A stretch of 47,533 nt of DNA from Phaeoceros laevis (taxonomy: Eukaryota > Anthocerotophyta > Anthocerotopsida > Notothyladales), in assembly GCA_049999765.1 (NCBI GenBank), contig JBNGIQ010009269.1, positions 85,979 to 133,511 on the forward strand. Direction: 5' to 3'. Below the pieces are notes generated by a model that saw nothing but the letters and a program-made list of their open reading frames with translations, searched no databases and had not been told where the DNA came from. Below, piece after piece: positions 30,700-42,700 of this stretch (positions are counted from its first letter, which is position 1; the number at the start of each line of letters is the position of its first letter). A program made the translations under genes and the position numbers.

Positions 30700-31485
30700 C
30701 CACAGCCCTAAGCACTGACTGGCCTAAAGATTTCATTCATGATATTCCAGAGTGGAGCCTTGGAATTGCAAGCTTGCCCTTGGAAGGCTTGCGTAGAGCC
30801 CGTGGTCTTGAGGAATTGCGGGGGACGGTGCCGGTATATTTGCTAGAGGGCAGAGGTACGCCGGGAATTCATTCTCGTGTCTGTGCCAACAGCTTGTTCG
30901 ACATCGCAATTCAGCAACCCCAACGTACAATTCAACTTCCAATTTTTTTCAGGTTGACGAAATGGCTGCCCCTCCCGTCTCTGAGCGTAATTCTCCAGAG
31001 ATGACAGCCTTGTTGAGAAAAAGGTTCGAGAGCAGAGAGCTCGTCCTGTATTTTGTCATGCTTGAGGAGCTGTTTGCACCGGTAGGGACGCCTGATACGG
31101 ATGCTGGCTATACCAGAACTGGCAGGGAACGGATGACTCCAGAAGCGCTGCCGGAAAGTGCTGGCAGACATCAACGCCCGCAAAGCAAATCAATTACAAG
31201 TCTTGGCATCTCACTAGGAACTCCAAGATGATATCTCTGAACAGATTGCCCGCTCAAGCTTGCTGATCTCAGCCATGCCTTTCACCGTCATCGCACCTGA
31301 GCTTGTATCAGCTTGCTTGCACAAGGCTTCCAATGCGGCTTCAGGTCCACAAATCTTCCTGCCCCATCGCGGTGCTCTGAAACCTGGGTCAGCCTTTGGA
31401 TGTAGGTTGCCCTGCAGTGCACAAGGTGGGGCGACAAAGCGAAGATCATTTGTCCTGTGCATGAGGTGTGTGCTCCAAAACTTAT
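30700..31485. other. No recognisable gene
   Basis: Holds a plus frame 30962-31231 (MAAPPVSERNSPEMTALLRK) and a minus frame 31214-31492 (ALEALCKQADTSSGAMTVKG). Neither matches a family I know. Confidence 0.3.
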
Positions 31486-31905
31486 TTCTCAACTCGCCCA
31501 GCTCCTCTGGCTCCGGTCAGACTGTTCTTGTACAGCTCCCTGAGAACAAGCCAACAGAACCAGCATATTTGATCACTCTTTATCATTCAAGATGCTAATT
31601 TGCTGCTGCAAGCTAACACGGACCGATAATCAACAGTGCCCAGATATATCTACACTTACAGATACTGCAGGTGCTGAAGATGCTTGAGGCCTGGAACAAG
31701 AGAGCCAGAAAGCTTTGCGTCACCCAGATCCCTGAAGAACCACAATTCATCAGTGTCTTGAAACGAGAATACTCCTGCCTCACTTATTCAATGCTCCTCA
31801 AACACATGAAGCACTTACACTCGTGTAACATGGTTGTGGCTGTCGCAAGTGACATGAAACCAAGTGCAGGGATCTACAACAAACGTAGAATAGTTGAACA
31901 CAAGT
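31486..31905 (-). pseudogene. Partial copy of the small LRR gene
   Basis: Matches 36800-37195 of the SERK-like LRR gene: part of exon 4, exon 3 and the end of exon 2 with their introns. Exon 4 lacks about seven bases (CTCTGGCTCCGG against CTCTGGGATCTCTCCGG) and breaks off at 31486. The signal peptide, remaining repeats and C-terminus are missing. Confidence 0.85.
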
Positions 31906-32064
31906 GAGAGTTCGACGCTCTTGCCAGAGAAAACAGATTGATCAATTCAAAAGTGATGTGTACGCAACTTCGACGTTGGCCTGCTACGCTCACAATGCAC
32001 TATTGACCTGCATCCTCTCAAATTGGTCGAGGATTGGCTTAGTTCCACCCTCCCTGAAGTCCCT

Positions 32065-35000
32065 CTAAGGGCATTTGTTGGCTAGTGGGGGACCGCAAAG
32101 GCCAGGGTTCCCAGCAAAATCAGAAGCTGGGAATGCCTTCAGCGCTGAGGGAATTTGGCCTGTTAGGGAGTTGGAGGAAAGATCCAGGTCGTCCAGGTCG
32201 GTGATCTGAGCGATGCTTGCTGGGACCTGTCCAGAGAACTTGTTGTGAGAGAGGTCTAGGAAATTCAATCCCTTGAGCTGTCCCACAGAAGTGCCTATGG
32301 GCCCTGTGATGCTGTTGCCTGACAAGTCCAGAGCGCTGGTGGAGCTGAAGAGGTACTGGATGTTCCTGATGAAGAAGGTGGATTCCGGGAAAAAGAAGAC
32401 GTCGAGATACAGAGGGGCTCCGGCAACGTAGTTGGATGCATTGCCTGCAACTTTCAAGGCAGTGAAGCCAGACACCAGCTCCGCAAGCGGCAGACCACCT
32501 GTGAGCTTGTTGGTTGAGAGGTCGAGAATTCTGAGGGCATGCAGATTGCTGAGGAAGGCCTGTACGCTGCCTGTGATGCCGTTGTTGCTAACATCTAGAA
32601 CTTCAAGGGACTGCACACAATACCCTATTGTCAAGACCTCAAGTACACCACAATTGGATACCCACGACAAACAAATTCCAAGGTATACCGGGAAGAAGAG
32701 GTGAGTGGTTACCGTAAAGGAAGCGACGGCCGAAGGAATCGAGCCAGACAGACGATTGCCGCTCACGTCGTAGACCACCAAGGCGGTGCAGCTTGTGAGG
32801 TCCACTCCAGCAGGCACGATGGGACCAGTCAGCTGGTTGTTTTCCACAATGAAGCTTTGGAGGTTGGGACAAGCACCGGTGAAATCGGCGATGGGTCCCG
32901 TAAGCTTGTTGTTGCTCAATTTGAGTTTCTGCAGAAAGAAGGAACCCGTGACGATGGAAGCAGGGAAGGGGCCCGTGAGCTCGTTGTCGGAGAAATCGAC
33001 ATAGTTGAGGAAGTCGTTGTTGGGAGGACGCTGAGGGATTGGCCCAGACAGCTTGTTTTTGTTGAAGATCAGAGCATTCGTGAATTGGCCGTTGAAGATG
33101 TCGGAGGGGATGGGTCCTGTCAGCTGGTTCTCGGCGAAGTTGAGCACGTTGATGAACCCTGCAACTCCTGAACCAAAGCCTGTTGGAATGGACCCGCTGA
33201 ACTGGTTCCGGTGCAAGTCCAGAATGTTGAGATCGTTGTTCAGCGTGAACGCTTGTGGAATCGTCCCTGTGATAGCGTTGACAGAGAAGTTGGCATAGCT
33301 GGGTCTGAACTTGGATCCGTCAAATGTAGGCAGCTTGGTAAGTTTGTTGTCCGACACGTCCAAGGTTAGTGGAGACAGTTGCAGCACCCATAGAGGAATC
33401 GGTCCTGGAGCAGCAGGATCATCCTTTAGCCTCTGACGCAAGATGGCAGCATCACCACACCTCATGAAACTTGTACCGCTTTAGCGTAACACATCAAGTA
33501 CCTGCCAACTGGTTGGAGTGGACATCGAAAATCTGAAGATTCTGCGCTGCCGTGCCGTCCCCAGTGATGCCTCCAGTACCAAGGCTGGTAAGCTTGTTGT
33601 GGCTGAGCACAACCTCACGCACACCCCACAGAGATGGAGGATTTAGGGCTCCCGTCAGCTGGTTGTTGTTCAGGTAGAGGTTGCGGAGCTCTTCGCTGAT
33701 TGCAAAACCCAGATTCTTGGGAATGTCACCGCTGAGCTGGTTGAATGACAAGTCGAGCTCGTTCAGCTTCAATTGAGTGAAGGACTCCGGAATTGGTCCT
33801 GCACACCATTCACTCAATCAAAACTGCTCAACGAGGTTTTTCAAGGCTCCAAGCCCCTTCAGAACAAGACTGCTTCGTCCTACCTGTGAGGGCATTCCTT
33901 GCTGCGTTGAAGGTGAAGAGCTTCTTGTTGGCTCCTCCAAGGGAAGCAGGGACGGGTCCAGTCAAGGCGTTGTCGTTTAAGGCAAGGATCACCAGAGAGC
34001 CACTTGCGCCGAGATTGGATGGAATGGACCCGCTGAGCTTATTCCTCGACAACTCCAGATCGGAGAGCAACGGCAACGAAGCCAAGGAAGCCGGAATGCT
34101 CCCTGTCACTGCGGTGGATTGGATGACCAACACCTGAAGCAATCGAAGAAGCAACCAGACCACGTATCGTTCAAACGATGAGGAATGCCATCAGACCTAA
34201 CACAACATTTTGCTTCTGCAAAACGGTTGACAATGCCATACCTCTAGCTTCTTCAGGTTTCCAAGGGTAGCAGGGATGCTACCGGAAATCTTGCTCTTGG
34301 TAAAGATGCCTGTTCCAGAGCCATCATCCTGGCCTCCGATGCGCAACTCCTTCAGGGACGCAAGGTTCCCGAAAGACGGCGGGATGGCGTTGTCAAAGTT
34401 GTTGCTTTCTAGGTAGAGCAGCTCCAGAGCAGGAAGCTCTCCGGAGTTGATCAGCGGAAGAGCGCCGGTGAGATTGTTGTGAGTGACCTTGAACACCTTG
34501 AGCTTCTTGAGCTGCTTGATGGATGCCGGGATTCTGCCGGTGAACTGGTTCCCCTCCAAGTCCAGGACCTCCAGCCTTCTCAGCTGGTTGAAGCAGCCAG
34601 GGATGGAACCCGTCTTGGCTCCTCCTCCGAAACTTGCAGACTCGCTCAGGATGAGAGTCTGGAGGTTGGCAAGGGCGCAGAAGGAGGCTGGGACAGGGCC
34701 GGAGATTTCGGTGTTGCCCGGGCCCAAGCTGAGGTACTGGAGGGACTTGATCTTGCCGATGTCGGCCGACAGAGGGCCACGGAGGACGGTCTGCTGCAGT
34801 CCTAGCACCTTGAGGCTCTTGAGAGCGCTCAGCCCGGTCGGAGTGACGTCCCGGAGGAAGAAATTTGTGAGGTTGAGCACCTCTAGGGACAGCAGCTTGG
34901 ACAGCGTATTCCCGATCAGGTTGACGGTGGTCGGGTTCCCGCCCTTGTTGGTAATCTGGGTGCAAATCTCACCGTCATCACACTCCTCCTCTACAAAGGC

Positions 35001-35240
35001 TTCGAATGTGAGATTGGTGACCTCTCCTTTCACATTGCAGATCACCCCCTTGAAGTTGCAGCAGTTGCCGTTGCTTGTCCAGGAACCCAGCTGGTTGCCA
35101 TTGTCGTCCAGCCCGGCCTTGAAAGCCAGCAAAGCGCTCCGATCCCGAGGGACGCACAATGGCGCGGATGAGACTGCACAGAGAAGCAGTAAGGCTAGAG
35201 TGGACAAGAGCTGCCATCGCAGCAGACGTGAGACGTCCAT
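32065..35240 (-). CDS. Large secreted LRR protein (receptor-like, no kinase), intact copy 2
   Basis: Five exons (35240-34242, 34133-33884, 33798-33502, 33404-32713, 32610-32065) join in frame with GT-AG introns to give 927 residues. A signal peptide (MDVSRLLRWQLLSTLALLLL, cleaved near residue 26) is followed by an LRRNT cap (CVPRDRSALLAFKAGL, CCNFKGVIC). Many plant-type extracellular LRRs of LxxLxLxxNxLxGxIP form follow. A C-terminal cap ends NPGLCGPPLANKCP with no transmembrane segment or kinase. By family it is an apoplastic receptor-like or inhibitor-like LRR protein in recognition or development; the ligand is unknown. The intron after ASFT is easily misread as coding because it stays open in this copy. 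TATA box at 35430-35436. Confidence 0.88.
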
Positions 35241-35429
35241 TAGGGCGAAACAAAGTCCACAAACACTATTTTTTGCTGTCTTGACGCATCAAACTATTCC
35301 CGCAGTTACAACTCGGACTGAATGGAAGAAATTTGGACAAAGTGTCCTGGGATGATGACGACGCGAAACGGATGAGGTGTGGATGGGGGTGGGAGACAGA
35401 CAGGCTGCTAAAGTCTCGGCTTGCCTTGG

Positions 35430-35436
35430 CTTTATA
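35430..35436 (-). promoter_or_regulatory. TATA box of LRR copy 2
   Basis: TATAAAG on the minus strand, about 190 bp upstream of the ATG, in the same GCTATAAAGCC context as copy 1. Confidence 0.6.
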
Positions 35437-35589
35437 GCAGCAACACGTAGGACACATGGCGATGGCCAATCGCAGCGCGCAGGGCCCAGCGCCCAGCAGA
35501 TTGTCGCCCTCGTTGGCTCCAACTGGAACAGCCGGTGGGGGCCGACGGAATTGAGATCAGGGCATGATACCTCTTGGTAGAGGCGTGAT

Positions 35590-36110
35590 GAGGCACCAAC
35601 GAATAGCAAGGGAGCGCAACTGGATAACGCAGAAAGGCAAACACCGACACCAAGCAAGCAAGGGATTACCGGATTACCGGTTGGCAGGAGTCAAGCATGG
35701 GATACTACCACGGTACTGTAGATTCCCTGAAGCACGATCCAGGCAGGAAACGAGTAAATTCGAGCACGTTGCGGGCCAGCAGCGTGTCCGCTCGGCTGTT
35801 CGCAGCTAGAATCCCTGCTGGAAGTGTGGCTTTTGCCCCACCAGACACCATAAATAAAATTTTTCTTGTACTGCAGTCAGGTTAGAAAAGTCAAGCTAAA
35901 CAATTGACAGCTGTTCATGTTTCGGGTTCGTATACGCTGCGCTTCCTATGAAATGCGCTTCCTATGTTGACTAGTAGGAGCTGAGTCAGGTCAGCTGGAC
36001 AAAGGAAAATTCATACACGAGCAGCATGGCTGCATGGGGTCGAATTATCCTGGGCATTCTACGTAGTACATAATGTCTCTTCACTGGGGTTGATTCCCAT
36101 TTGAGTTCAT
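35590..36110 (-). repeat. A-repeat, copy c
   Basis: Shares AGGCACCAACGAATAG, GGATTACCGGATTACCGGTT, GCGTGTCCGCTCGGCTGTTC and GCGCTTCCTATGAAATG with 20909-21345. It fills the space between the LRR promoter and the 3' end of the small LRR gene. Confidence 0.7.
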
Positions 36111-36126
36111 GTAGAACTGTGCTTAC

Positions 36127-37486
36127 TTAGCATCCGTCCTTGAACATGGGGACATCAAAACCCTGTAACTCCGGTCCACTGAGACGGGGGTTGTTCTCGA
36201 AACTGTGAAACATGCCAGAAACCCCACAACACGTCAAGGAAGAGGCTTGCTATGTGCGTCAAGTTTGAAGAACAAAATCTGTATTGAGCTGTAGGTTCAC
36301 CTCTTTGCAGGAAGTCTTCCGAAAGAGCCAGATGTAGGGATGGAGCCACAGAGGTTATTGTTGGCAAGATCCCTACACCAGTGAAAATCTCCATCTTAGT
36401 GCCAATCACAAATCATCCTTGATCTCTGCAGTAAGATCACAGAGGCCAAGCCACCAGAACATGATGACAAGAGAGTGACGCTACTCACACAACTTTGAGA
36501 CTCTCAATAGTAGAGAGTTCCCGAGGGATGCGTCCTTCTAGTTTATTGTTGTTTAACCGCCTGTCCAACCACCCACAACTTGATCATACCAGACACAAAA
36601 GCTGCGGCGAGCCTTCGTACACTAAAATATACGCAGTAGAGTACCAGCAGATGAAAATAAGGTGGAAGGGAGATGCAACACACATTGCTTCACGGGAAAA
36701 ACCATCTGACTTACAGGAACGCCAGTGACTGAATGTTTCCAAGTGTCTTTGGAATTCGACCAGTGAAGTTGTTCATGTACAGGTCAAGACTGATAAGATT
36801 TGTCAACTCGCCCAGCTCCTCTGGGATCTCTCCGGTCAGACTGTTCTTGTACAGCTCCCTGAGAACAAGCAAACAGAACCAGCATATTTGATCACTCTTT
36901 ATCATTCAAGATGCTAATTTGCTGCTGCAAGCTAACACGGACCGATAATCAACAGTGCCCAGATATATCTACACTTACAGATACTGCAGGTGCTGAAGAT
37001 GCTTGAGGTCTGGAACAAGAGACCCAGAAAGCTTTGCGTTACCCAGATCCCTGAAGAACCACAATTCATCAGTGTCTTGAAACGAGAATACTCCTGCCTC
37101 ACTGATTCAATGCTCCTCAAACATATGAAGCACTTACACTCGTGTAACATGGTTGTGGCTATCGCAAGTGACATGAAACCAAGTGCAAGGATCTACCAAC
37201 GTGGGATCCCAGCTTTGCAAAACGTTTCCTGGGTCCACCAAGCTCCTCCTCAAAGCATGAAGAGCATCCCCTGCAATACCGGTCTCAACCATCACTAGTT
37301 AGACCACTTGCCCCAAAATTCACAAGAGGTTTGACCGTCCCATTGACCGCCCCATTGAACGCCATTAAGCTGCCACATCCCAGCCGACGCATTCCTACAC
37401 ATACCCTCAAGATTTCCTTGGCTTCGGGGCAGCCATGCCGTGCACGCCAGCAGCAGCCACAGGCTCGCACACTTAAACGCGTCCAT
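36127..37486 (-). CDS. Small secreted SERK-like LRR protein (At5g21090 type)
   Basis: Seven exons (37486-37405, 37270-37138, 37050-36979, 36858-36715, 36560-36489, 36372-36301, 36202-36127) splice in frame to 216 residues. The signal peptide ([20 protein letters not shown]) is followed by the SERK-type N-cap ([20 protein letters not shown]). Each 72-nt exon is one LRR ([51 protein letters not shown]). The C-terminus is [14 protein letters not shown], ending KDGC. The exon-per-LRR layout and length match the kinase-less relatives of SERK co-receptors known in plants, which are extracellular and linked to hormone or defence signalling. No lesion is seen. Confidence 0.9.
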
Positions 37487-38311
37487 AGCAGAACCTAAGT
37501 TGCCTCCAGCCCTGACCGCATAAGAGCTTCTCAATGCAAATCTGTCACCAGCGAGTAGCACATGTGAGAGCCGTTAGGATACCCCGTCGGAGAGGGAGTG
37601 CAAGAACTAAACCCTCACAACATGACGAGACTGAGGAAAGCCATCCTATAGAAGAACTCAATTGCGCAAGTGAACAAGCGAGAAGGCCTCCGTCTGGGGC
37701 CGAATTGCACAATCGTCGAGTAGGAATCGGCCCTGACCTGGCGGAAAAGCTCGCCCCGGAAGAAAAGCAAGTGGCAAGAGGCAGCGGACGATTGCACTGT
37801 GGACAAAAAGCCAAGTTCTGTACAGAGAGTCGCAGACTCGGCAACTCGAGGCGTTAATCGGACAGACAAGTCGTGGAGCTCCCAAGAGCCAGAACCCTGT
37901 TCACACAGCTTACACCAGACTCACCGTGCGAGGCGGACTGGTACACCTCTAGAGGTGGAAATATCACGTGGCTGGCATAACTTCCTGACACATGAAGCTA
38001 GCATCTGTCATGAGTGATCACGATTCATGAAGAGTCTCATTATTTTATCATTTCCCTGAAAGTTGGGCGAAATTGCCACCGTGAATTTATGAAGTATGCA
38101 TTTATTTGTCCTCCACATTCTGCCCACTCCAGCCATGCGCCATGTATCCGAAATTAGGCTTCAGATTGGCTCCTGCGCTTCAGATGAGGGCTGCATTTTG
38201 ATGGAAACAGTGAGATGCCAGCCGGATGTTGTTAGCACCAACGCAGGGTTTTATGCCAGTAAGACGAAAGTCATCCTTTAGAGGGTTGTCTCATTCCTTC
38301 CCTAGTCAGCA
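37487..38311. other. Intergenic: LRR promoter and RING gene 3' side
   Basis: Open frames here (for example 37545-37844) show no domain. The region should contain the 5'UTR and promoter of the small LRR gene and the 3'UTR of the RING gene. Confidence 0.4.
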
Positions 38312-40307
38312 TTAGCCGAGAGACAAAGTATACTTCAGTATGCCGTGGATAGTGCATCTGCAAGTGGGACAAGTGTTTCGACGGCGCTGCTGCTGCTGCA
38401 AACACTGGTTGCAGAAGTCGAAGTGCACTGCACAGGCAACAGGAGGCAAGTCACTACCTATCGATCACAACAGACCAGGTAACTGTGCAGAAGGCATTGT
38501 TTTTTAGACCAATGGGCCAACTTACTGCATGGTAAGGGCAGTGCATCCCGCGGCTGCAGACAAAATGGTGCAATTGTTAGGAGGAGAGACTGGCAATCCC
38601 ACTGTAAAGAGAGAAGACAATGGATGTTGCAGCTGCTTCAAACTTACCCTTACAAAGCATATCCGACAGATTGTTCTGTCACGTTCTTGTTCCTGCATGA
38701 CCCCGGCCATTCAGATGAAGTGACATGCCTTGACATAAAGGGAACTCCTAGGTCATTGGCTGCTCAAGTCAAAGTCTTACAAGCTCTACTCGCAAAGCCT
38801 CTTGGTCCTCCTGGAGACGAGACACTTCAGCCTGTAGAGCTAATCGCTCTGTCATTGCCGCTGTTTCAGATGCAGCTTGCCGACGCAAGGCCTCTGCTTT
38901 CTCACGCAACAAACTCTGCCTGCACAGATACAGCAGATCCATGGTTATTCAGACTAGTAAAGATAACAGCTTACATGAGTAAACGATTGACACATTCGAA
39001 TGCTGTCTGAAGTGGACAAGGTACCGTTCTCTCTCACGAACCACGTGCATACCACGTTCCACTTGCTCAACAAGGCGCTGTGCAGAGTATTGGATGGAGA
39101 GGAGCTCCTCATAGGGAACCCCATCCTCAATCTCATCCTTCAAGAGGAACTGAGCACTACAACAAATACCACATTCAGTATGTTGAGGACCAAAACGTCT
39201 CTGAAGGAAGATTGCATGAGAGGTAAACTGGTGCTGCAAATTACCCTTTCTGCAAGACTCTCATCATGTGATGACGCTCAATATTCTCAGCACTTGCGAG
39301 CTCCTGCAGTTCTCTCTCCCGCGCTTCCTCAATTGCACGACATGTTTCAGCTTCGGCCATGGCCATTGCCTGTAGCACAAAATCCGAGTAAACAACAACG
39401 ACTTGAGAGAACAAGGAATTTGAGACATGCTCAGAACAATGAGCGTACTGACCTCTTGCTGAGCTCTCGTCCAATGCTCCAAGGCTTCTCGTCCATCAAA
39501 TTCCTAAGAAACACAACTTCAGATCTTTGAACAACTGAAGGAGATTACAGTTACAAGATAAGTATAACACAAAGACAAAGCGCAATGCAATATTTCAGAT
39601 CACAGTGGAAATATGATTGCACATTGTATCGGATCTGGTAGACGGGAACATCAAAACACTCAACAACCGAAACCAGCAAGTCGTCCACCAACAAAGAGCG
39701 TTGTTGCAGTGTACTGAAATTGCTGTACCTCAGCCTCCTGTTCCACACGGGGACCATCTGTATCCATCTCAGCGTCCCCAGGGTGGCCTTGCTCGGCCAT
39801 CTGCTGATCGAAACTCTCCGCCTGATTCGCTCGCCACTGTGCCTCCTCTTGCGTCTGATAATCCTGCTCCTCCAGCCAGGCTTCCTCATCCCCTGTCGCC
39901 TCCCTAATTGCCTGAGAGGGCAATTCTGCCGGAGCAAGAAGAGTACCGTCAACAGCAGCGACTGCTCTCTCCTCCCTATCCGAAACCGCAGGCAGCGGTC
40001 CGCTAGGTGCCTCTCCTACCATTGCGGCCTCATTATCGTTGTCCTCCACAACAATCCGAGACCTGTCAATTCCTCCGACAACCAGAAGAAGGCCCTCCTG
40101 GGACCCCAGCTCCTCCGCTCCTGGGACCCCAGGATTGTACGCGACTCTGAGCAGCCGCGCGTTCATTCTCAGATCACTATGCTGCATCAGATCAATCAGC
40201 GGCTGTAAGCCCAGCTGTAGGGTATTTTGACGTCGCCAGTTCTGGCTCTCCCTGTCATCGGGCATCGTCACACTTCTAAGCTCCTGACCAGGAAATGCCT
40301 GAGACAT
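38312..40307 (-). CDS. Coiled-coil RING-HC E3 ubiquitin ligase
   Basis: Eight exons (40307-39729, 39503-39453, 39369-39245, 39156-39025, 38919-38781, 38692-38648, 38553-38526, 38427-38312) join in frame to 404 residues. The N-terminal third is acidic and low complexity. About residues 210-345 are a charged coiled coil (EARERELQELASAENIER, REKAEALRRQAASETAAM). The C-terminus is a C3HC4 RING: C351, C354 (CRIC), C366, H368, C372, C375, C386, C389 (CPTC), split over the last three exons. A C-terminal RING after a coiled coil is usual for single-subunit E3 ligases; the substrate is unknown. I took MSQAFPG as the start because the frame upstream has no better ATG near the gene. It is head-to-head with the HMCES gene. 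Confidence 0.82.
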
Positions 40308-40515
40308 GGCACCCTTCGGGATTCTTTTCCCGCAACCAAGTACAAGCACAACAAAACCTCGGCGGGAGGGTTTGAAAATTGCCGGGTCCTGCACTCTTCT
40401 TCTTTCATTAGGCAACGGGATGTTTGGTCCGCCATTAGTGAACGAGCACCAGCATCTGCCTACTAATAAGGGCATAGGGCTTCTCCAGTGAGCTGACGTC
40501 CTAATACTAAGAAGC
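40308..40515. promoter_or_regulatory. Bidirectional promoter region, RING / HMCES
   Basis: Only 208 bp separate the two start codons on opposite strands, so both 5'UTRs and core promoters must lie here. No clear TATA box is seen, as is common for housekeeping pairs. Confidence 0.6.
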
Positions 40516-42244
40516 ATGTGTGGGAGAGCAAGGTGCACTTTGCAGCCCGATGCGGTTCCCAGGGCATCAGGTGTGAGAGCGCGGCCACGAATAGTCGATG
40601 GCGATCGGTAGAAGTCAAGCTTAAAGCCTGTACTGTGGGTGTTCGTTTGTTTCATAATGAAGACTGTCTGCTTCGTTCTTCGTTCTGTACAGATGCCGGC
40701 AGTCCTACAATGTCGCTCCGGGTGCATATATGCCTGTTTTGAGGTATGACAACAACCAGGACGGAAACAGGGTTGTGGTTGTGCAAGGGATGAGATGGGG
40801 GCTAATTCCCAGTTTTACGAAGAAGGACGAGAAGCCAGACTTCTTCCGCATGGTGAGTTCATGTGGGATGTGAATTGCATGAAAGCTGTGACTGAGTGGC
40901 CAAGCAGCACTCTGAGCTTGTGGCACTTCTGACAGTTTAATGCTCGATCTGAGTCGGTCAGCCAAAAGGCTTCTTTTCGGCGTCTGTTGCCCCGGAACAG
41001 ATGCCTGGCTGCTGTAGAAGGGTGAGTATTACTGGATTATAGACATGGTCATTTGATTGACGTTGTTCCTGTTCTCCTAAGCAACTTACCATGAGTATGC
41101 ATGTAAGCAGGTTCTACGAGTGGAAGAAAGATGGATCCAAGAAGCAGCCATACTATGTTGATTTCAAAGACGGTCGGCCTCTTTTATTTGCTGCACTTTA
41201 CGACAAGTGGAAAGATGGAGAAGGTACCTACAATTGGCTGGAATCCAGGGCCGTGGAACAAGACCCTCAAGACAAGTGACAATCTGCTTTTTTGTAGGAA
41301 ATGAGATGTACACGTTTACCATCCTCACGACTCGATGCTCGAAGTCCTTTGAATGGCTCCATGGTCAGCTAAATAAAGATTCGTAATCAATGCTCAGGTC
41401 AGTATACGGCTTTCATATTTGGGTACCAAAATATAGCTAACGTTACCTGTGTATTCTGGCTAGATAGGATGCCCGTGATCCTGGGGAGTCAAGAAGCTGT
41501 GGACGTTTGGCTTGGAGATGAACTGCTAACAGAAGAAGATTTGAGAAGGCTGACACAACCTTACGAAGCCCCTGATCTGGTAACAAGTTCGTTTGCTAGT
41601 GAATTTTTCCACCTCACTTGAGGTCCTTTGTCTTCACACTCTTTGAGATATGGTCCTCTATTTGCCTCGGCAGGTCTGGATTCCTGTCACTCCAGCAATG
41701 GGGAAGCTATCATTTAATGGACCAGAATGTATTGAACCGGTAAGCCAGTTCACCCACCTGCCATCCCTCGTTTAACTGATTGGTGAGGGCCTGAAGCATG
41801 CAAGCGGCCATGCAGGTCAAGCTCAAGGGTAGAACTGACCAAGATATTTCGCAAATGTTCGGTCCAAAAAAAAGTTCTGGAGAACAAACAAAGGATCTGA
41901 TAGATGAGATGAATGAGGAAGAAGAAAAGGCTGTGCTTGCAGGGATGGAACCCGATCAGGACATCACGGAAGCATTACAGGAAAGACACGAAAAGGGGGA
42001 CAGAAATTCCAATACTGCCAGGGTTTTAGACCCTCGAGAATTAGATCAATCAGACTGGGGGAGTCATGTGGAAGATAAGGCCACTAAAAAGGCTCTGACG
42101 GCAGAGCCTACCAAAGGGCCTAAGGAAGATGCTGTAGATAGGAAGAGGAAAGCAATCCTGGAATCCCCGAAATCGAAGAAAGTAAAATCACCTCTGGGTA
42201 GTGAGAAACAGAAAACTTTGCTATCCTTTTTCGGAAAAACTTAA
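40516..42244 (+). CDS. HMCES: HMCES / SRAP abasic-site crosslinking protein
   Basis: Eight exons (40516-40607, 40693-40852, 40936-41021, 41111-41223, 41298-41363, 41464-41579, 41674-41739, 41816-42244) give 375 residues. It begins MCGR; after Met removal Cys2 forms a covalent crosslink to abasic sites in single-stranded DNA at replication forks. The other SRAP active-site residues are present: N86 (FNARSES), E116 (FYEWKK) and H172 (LHDRMP), plus MRWGLIPSF. A basic, lysine-rich tail (KRKAIL, KSKKVKS) looks like a nuclear localisation signal. The last residues contain QKTLLSFF, a good PCNA-interacting PIP box. It is close in length to the human protein (354). All junctions are GT-AG and in phase, with no lesion. 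Confidence 0.93.
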
Positions 42245-42700
42245 AATTTTGTGTTTATCGTACATTTGCTTACCACTCCAGTCAACAGGTGAACTTATCA
42301 TGGTTTGCTATTTCTAAGCCTCGTAATAACTTGACTCCATGACGACCACCACTTGTGACGAGGGTGAACTTCCTGGCATCAAATCCCATGCGCCGTATGC
42401 CCAACAAAGCCCCGTGGATGCATCGATGCTCTTAGCGATCCAGCAGAAGCATTTCTGAGGCTCCGCTTCTAGCCAAATACTGCTGTGCTCCAAGCTCCAG
42501 GCACCACTGATAAATTAGTCGCTCCCAACAGTGTAAGTCTGATCCATGTCAAGCTGACTGCTATGGTACACTATATGGTACAACGTTGTCGGATTTGGGA
42601 CAACACAAAATTGAATCTGACCGACCCTAATGAAAGAATCGTTTCGAGCAACCAAGAAGATAGGACAAGACTCTTTCTCTTAGTCAAAGAGATGGGCCTT
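42245..42700. other. Convergent spacer HMCES / EER5-like
   Basis: Probably the 3'UTRs of both genes. No other gene is seen. Confidence 0.45.

Larger units (their letters stand above)
31916..36110 (-). repeat. Segmental duplication unit 2 (large LRR locus)
   Basis: Direct duplicate of unit 1 (16396-21345). It includes the LRR gene, its 3' flank, promoter and one A-repeat (about 35590-36110), but lacks the inserted R copy. Confidence 0.8.

Noticed and set aside
32065-33465. A single 466-codon exon for the C-terminal part of LRR copy 2.
   Set aside because: It includes a non-LRR stretch (HLFFPVYLGICLSWV) that has GT-AG ends and removes cleanly. The N-terminal MRCGDAAILR part is also intron.
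36990-37298. A 102-codon plus-strand frame across the small LRR gene, with a parallel copy at 31671-31907.
   Set aside because: It is antisense to exons 2 and 3 of the LRR gene. The parallel copy exists because the LRR DNA itself is duplicated.
39660-40727. A 355-codon reading of the RING gene first exon starting at 40727.
   Set aside because: It would overlap the HMCES coding exon on the other strand and ends in intron sequence. The start at 40307 and the spliced model restore the coiled coil and RING.
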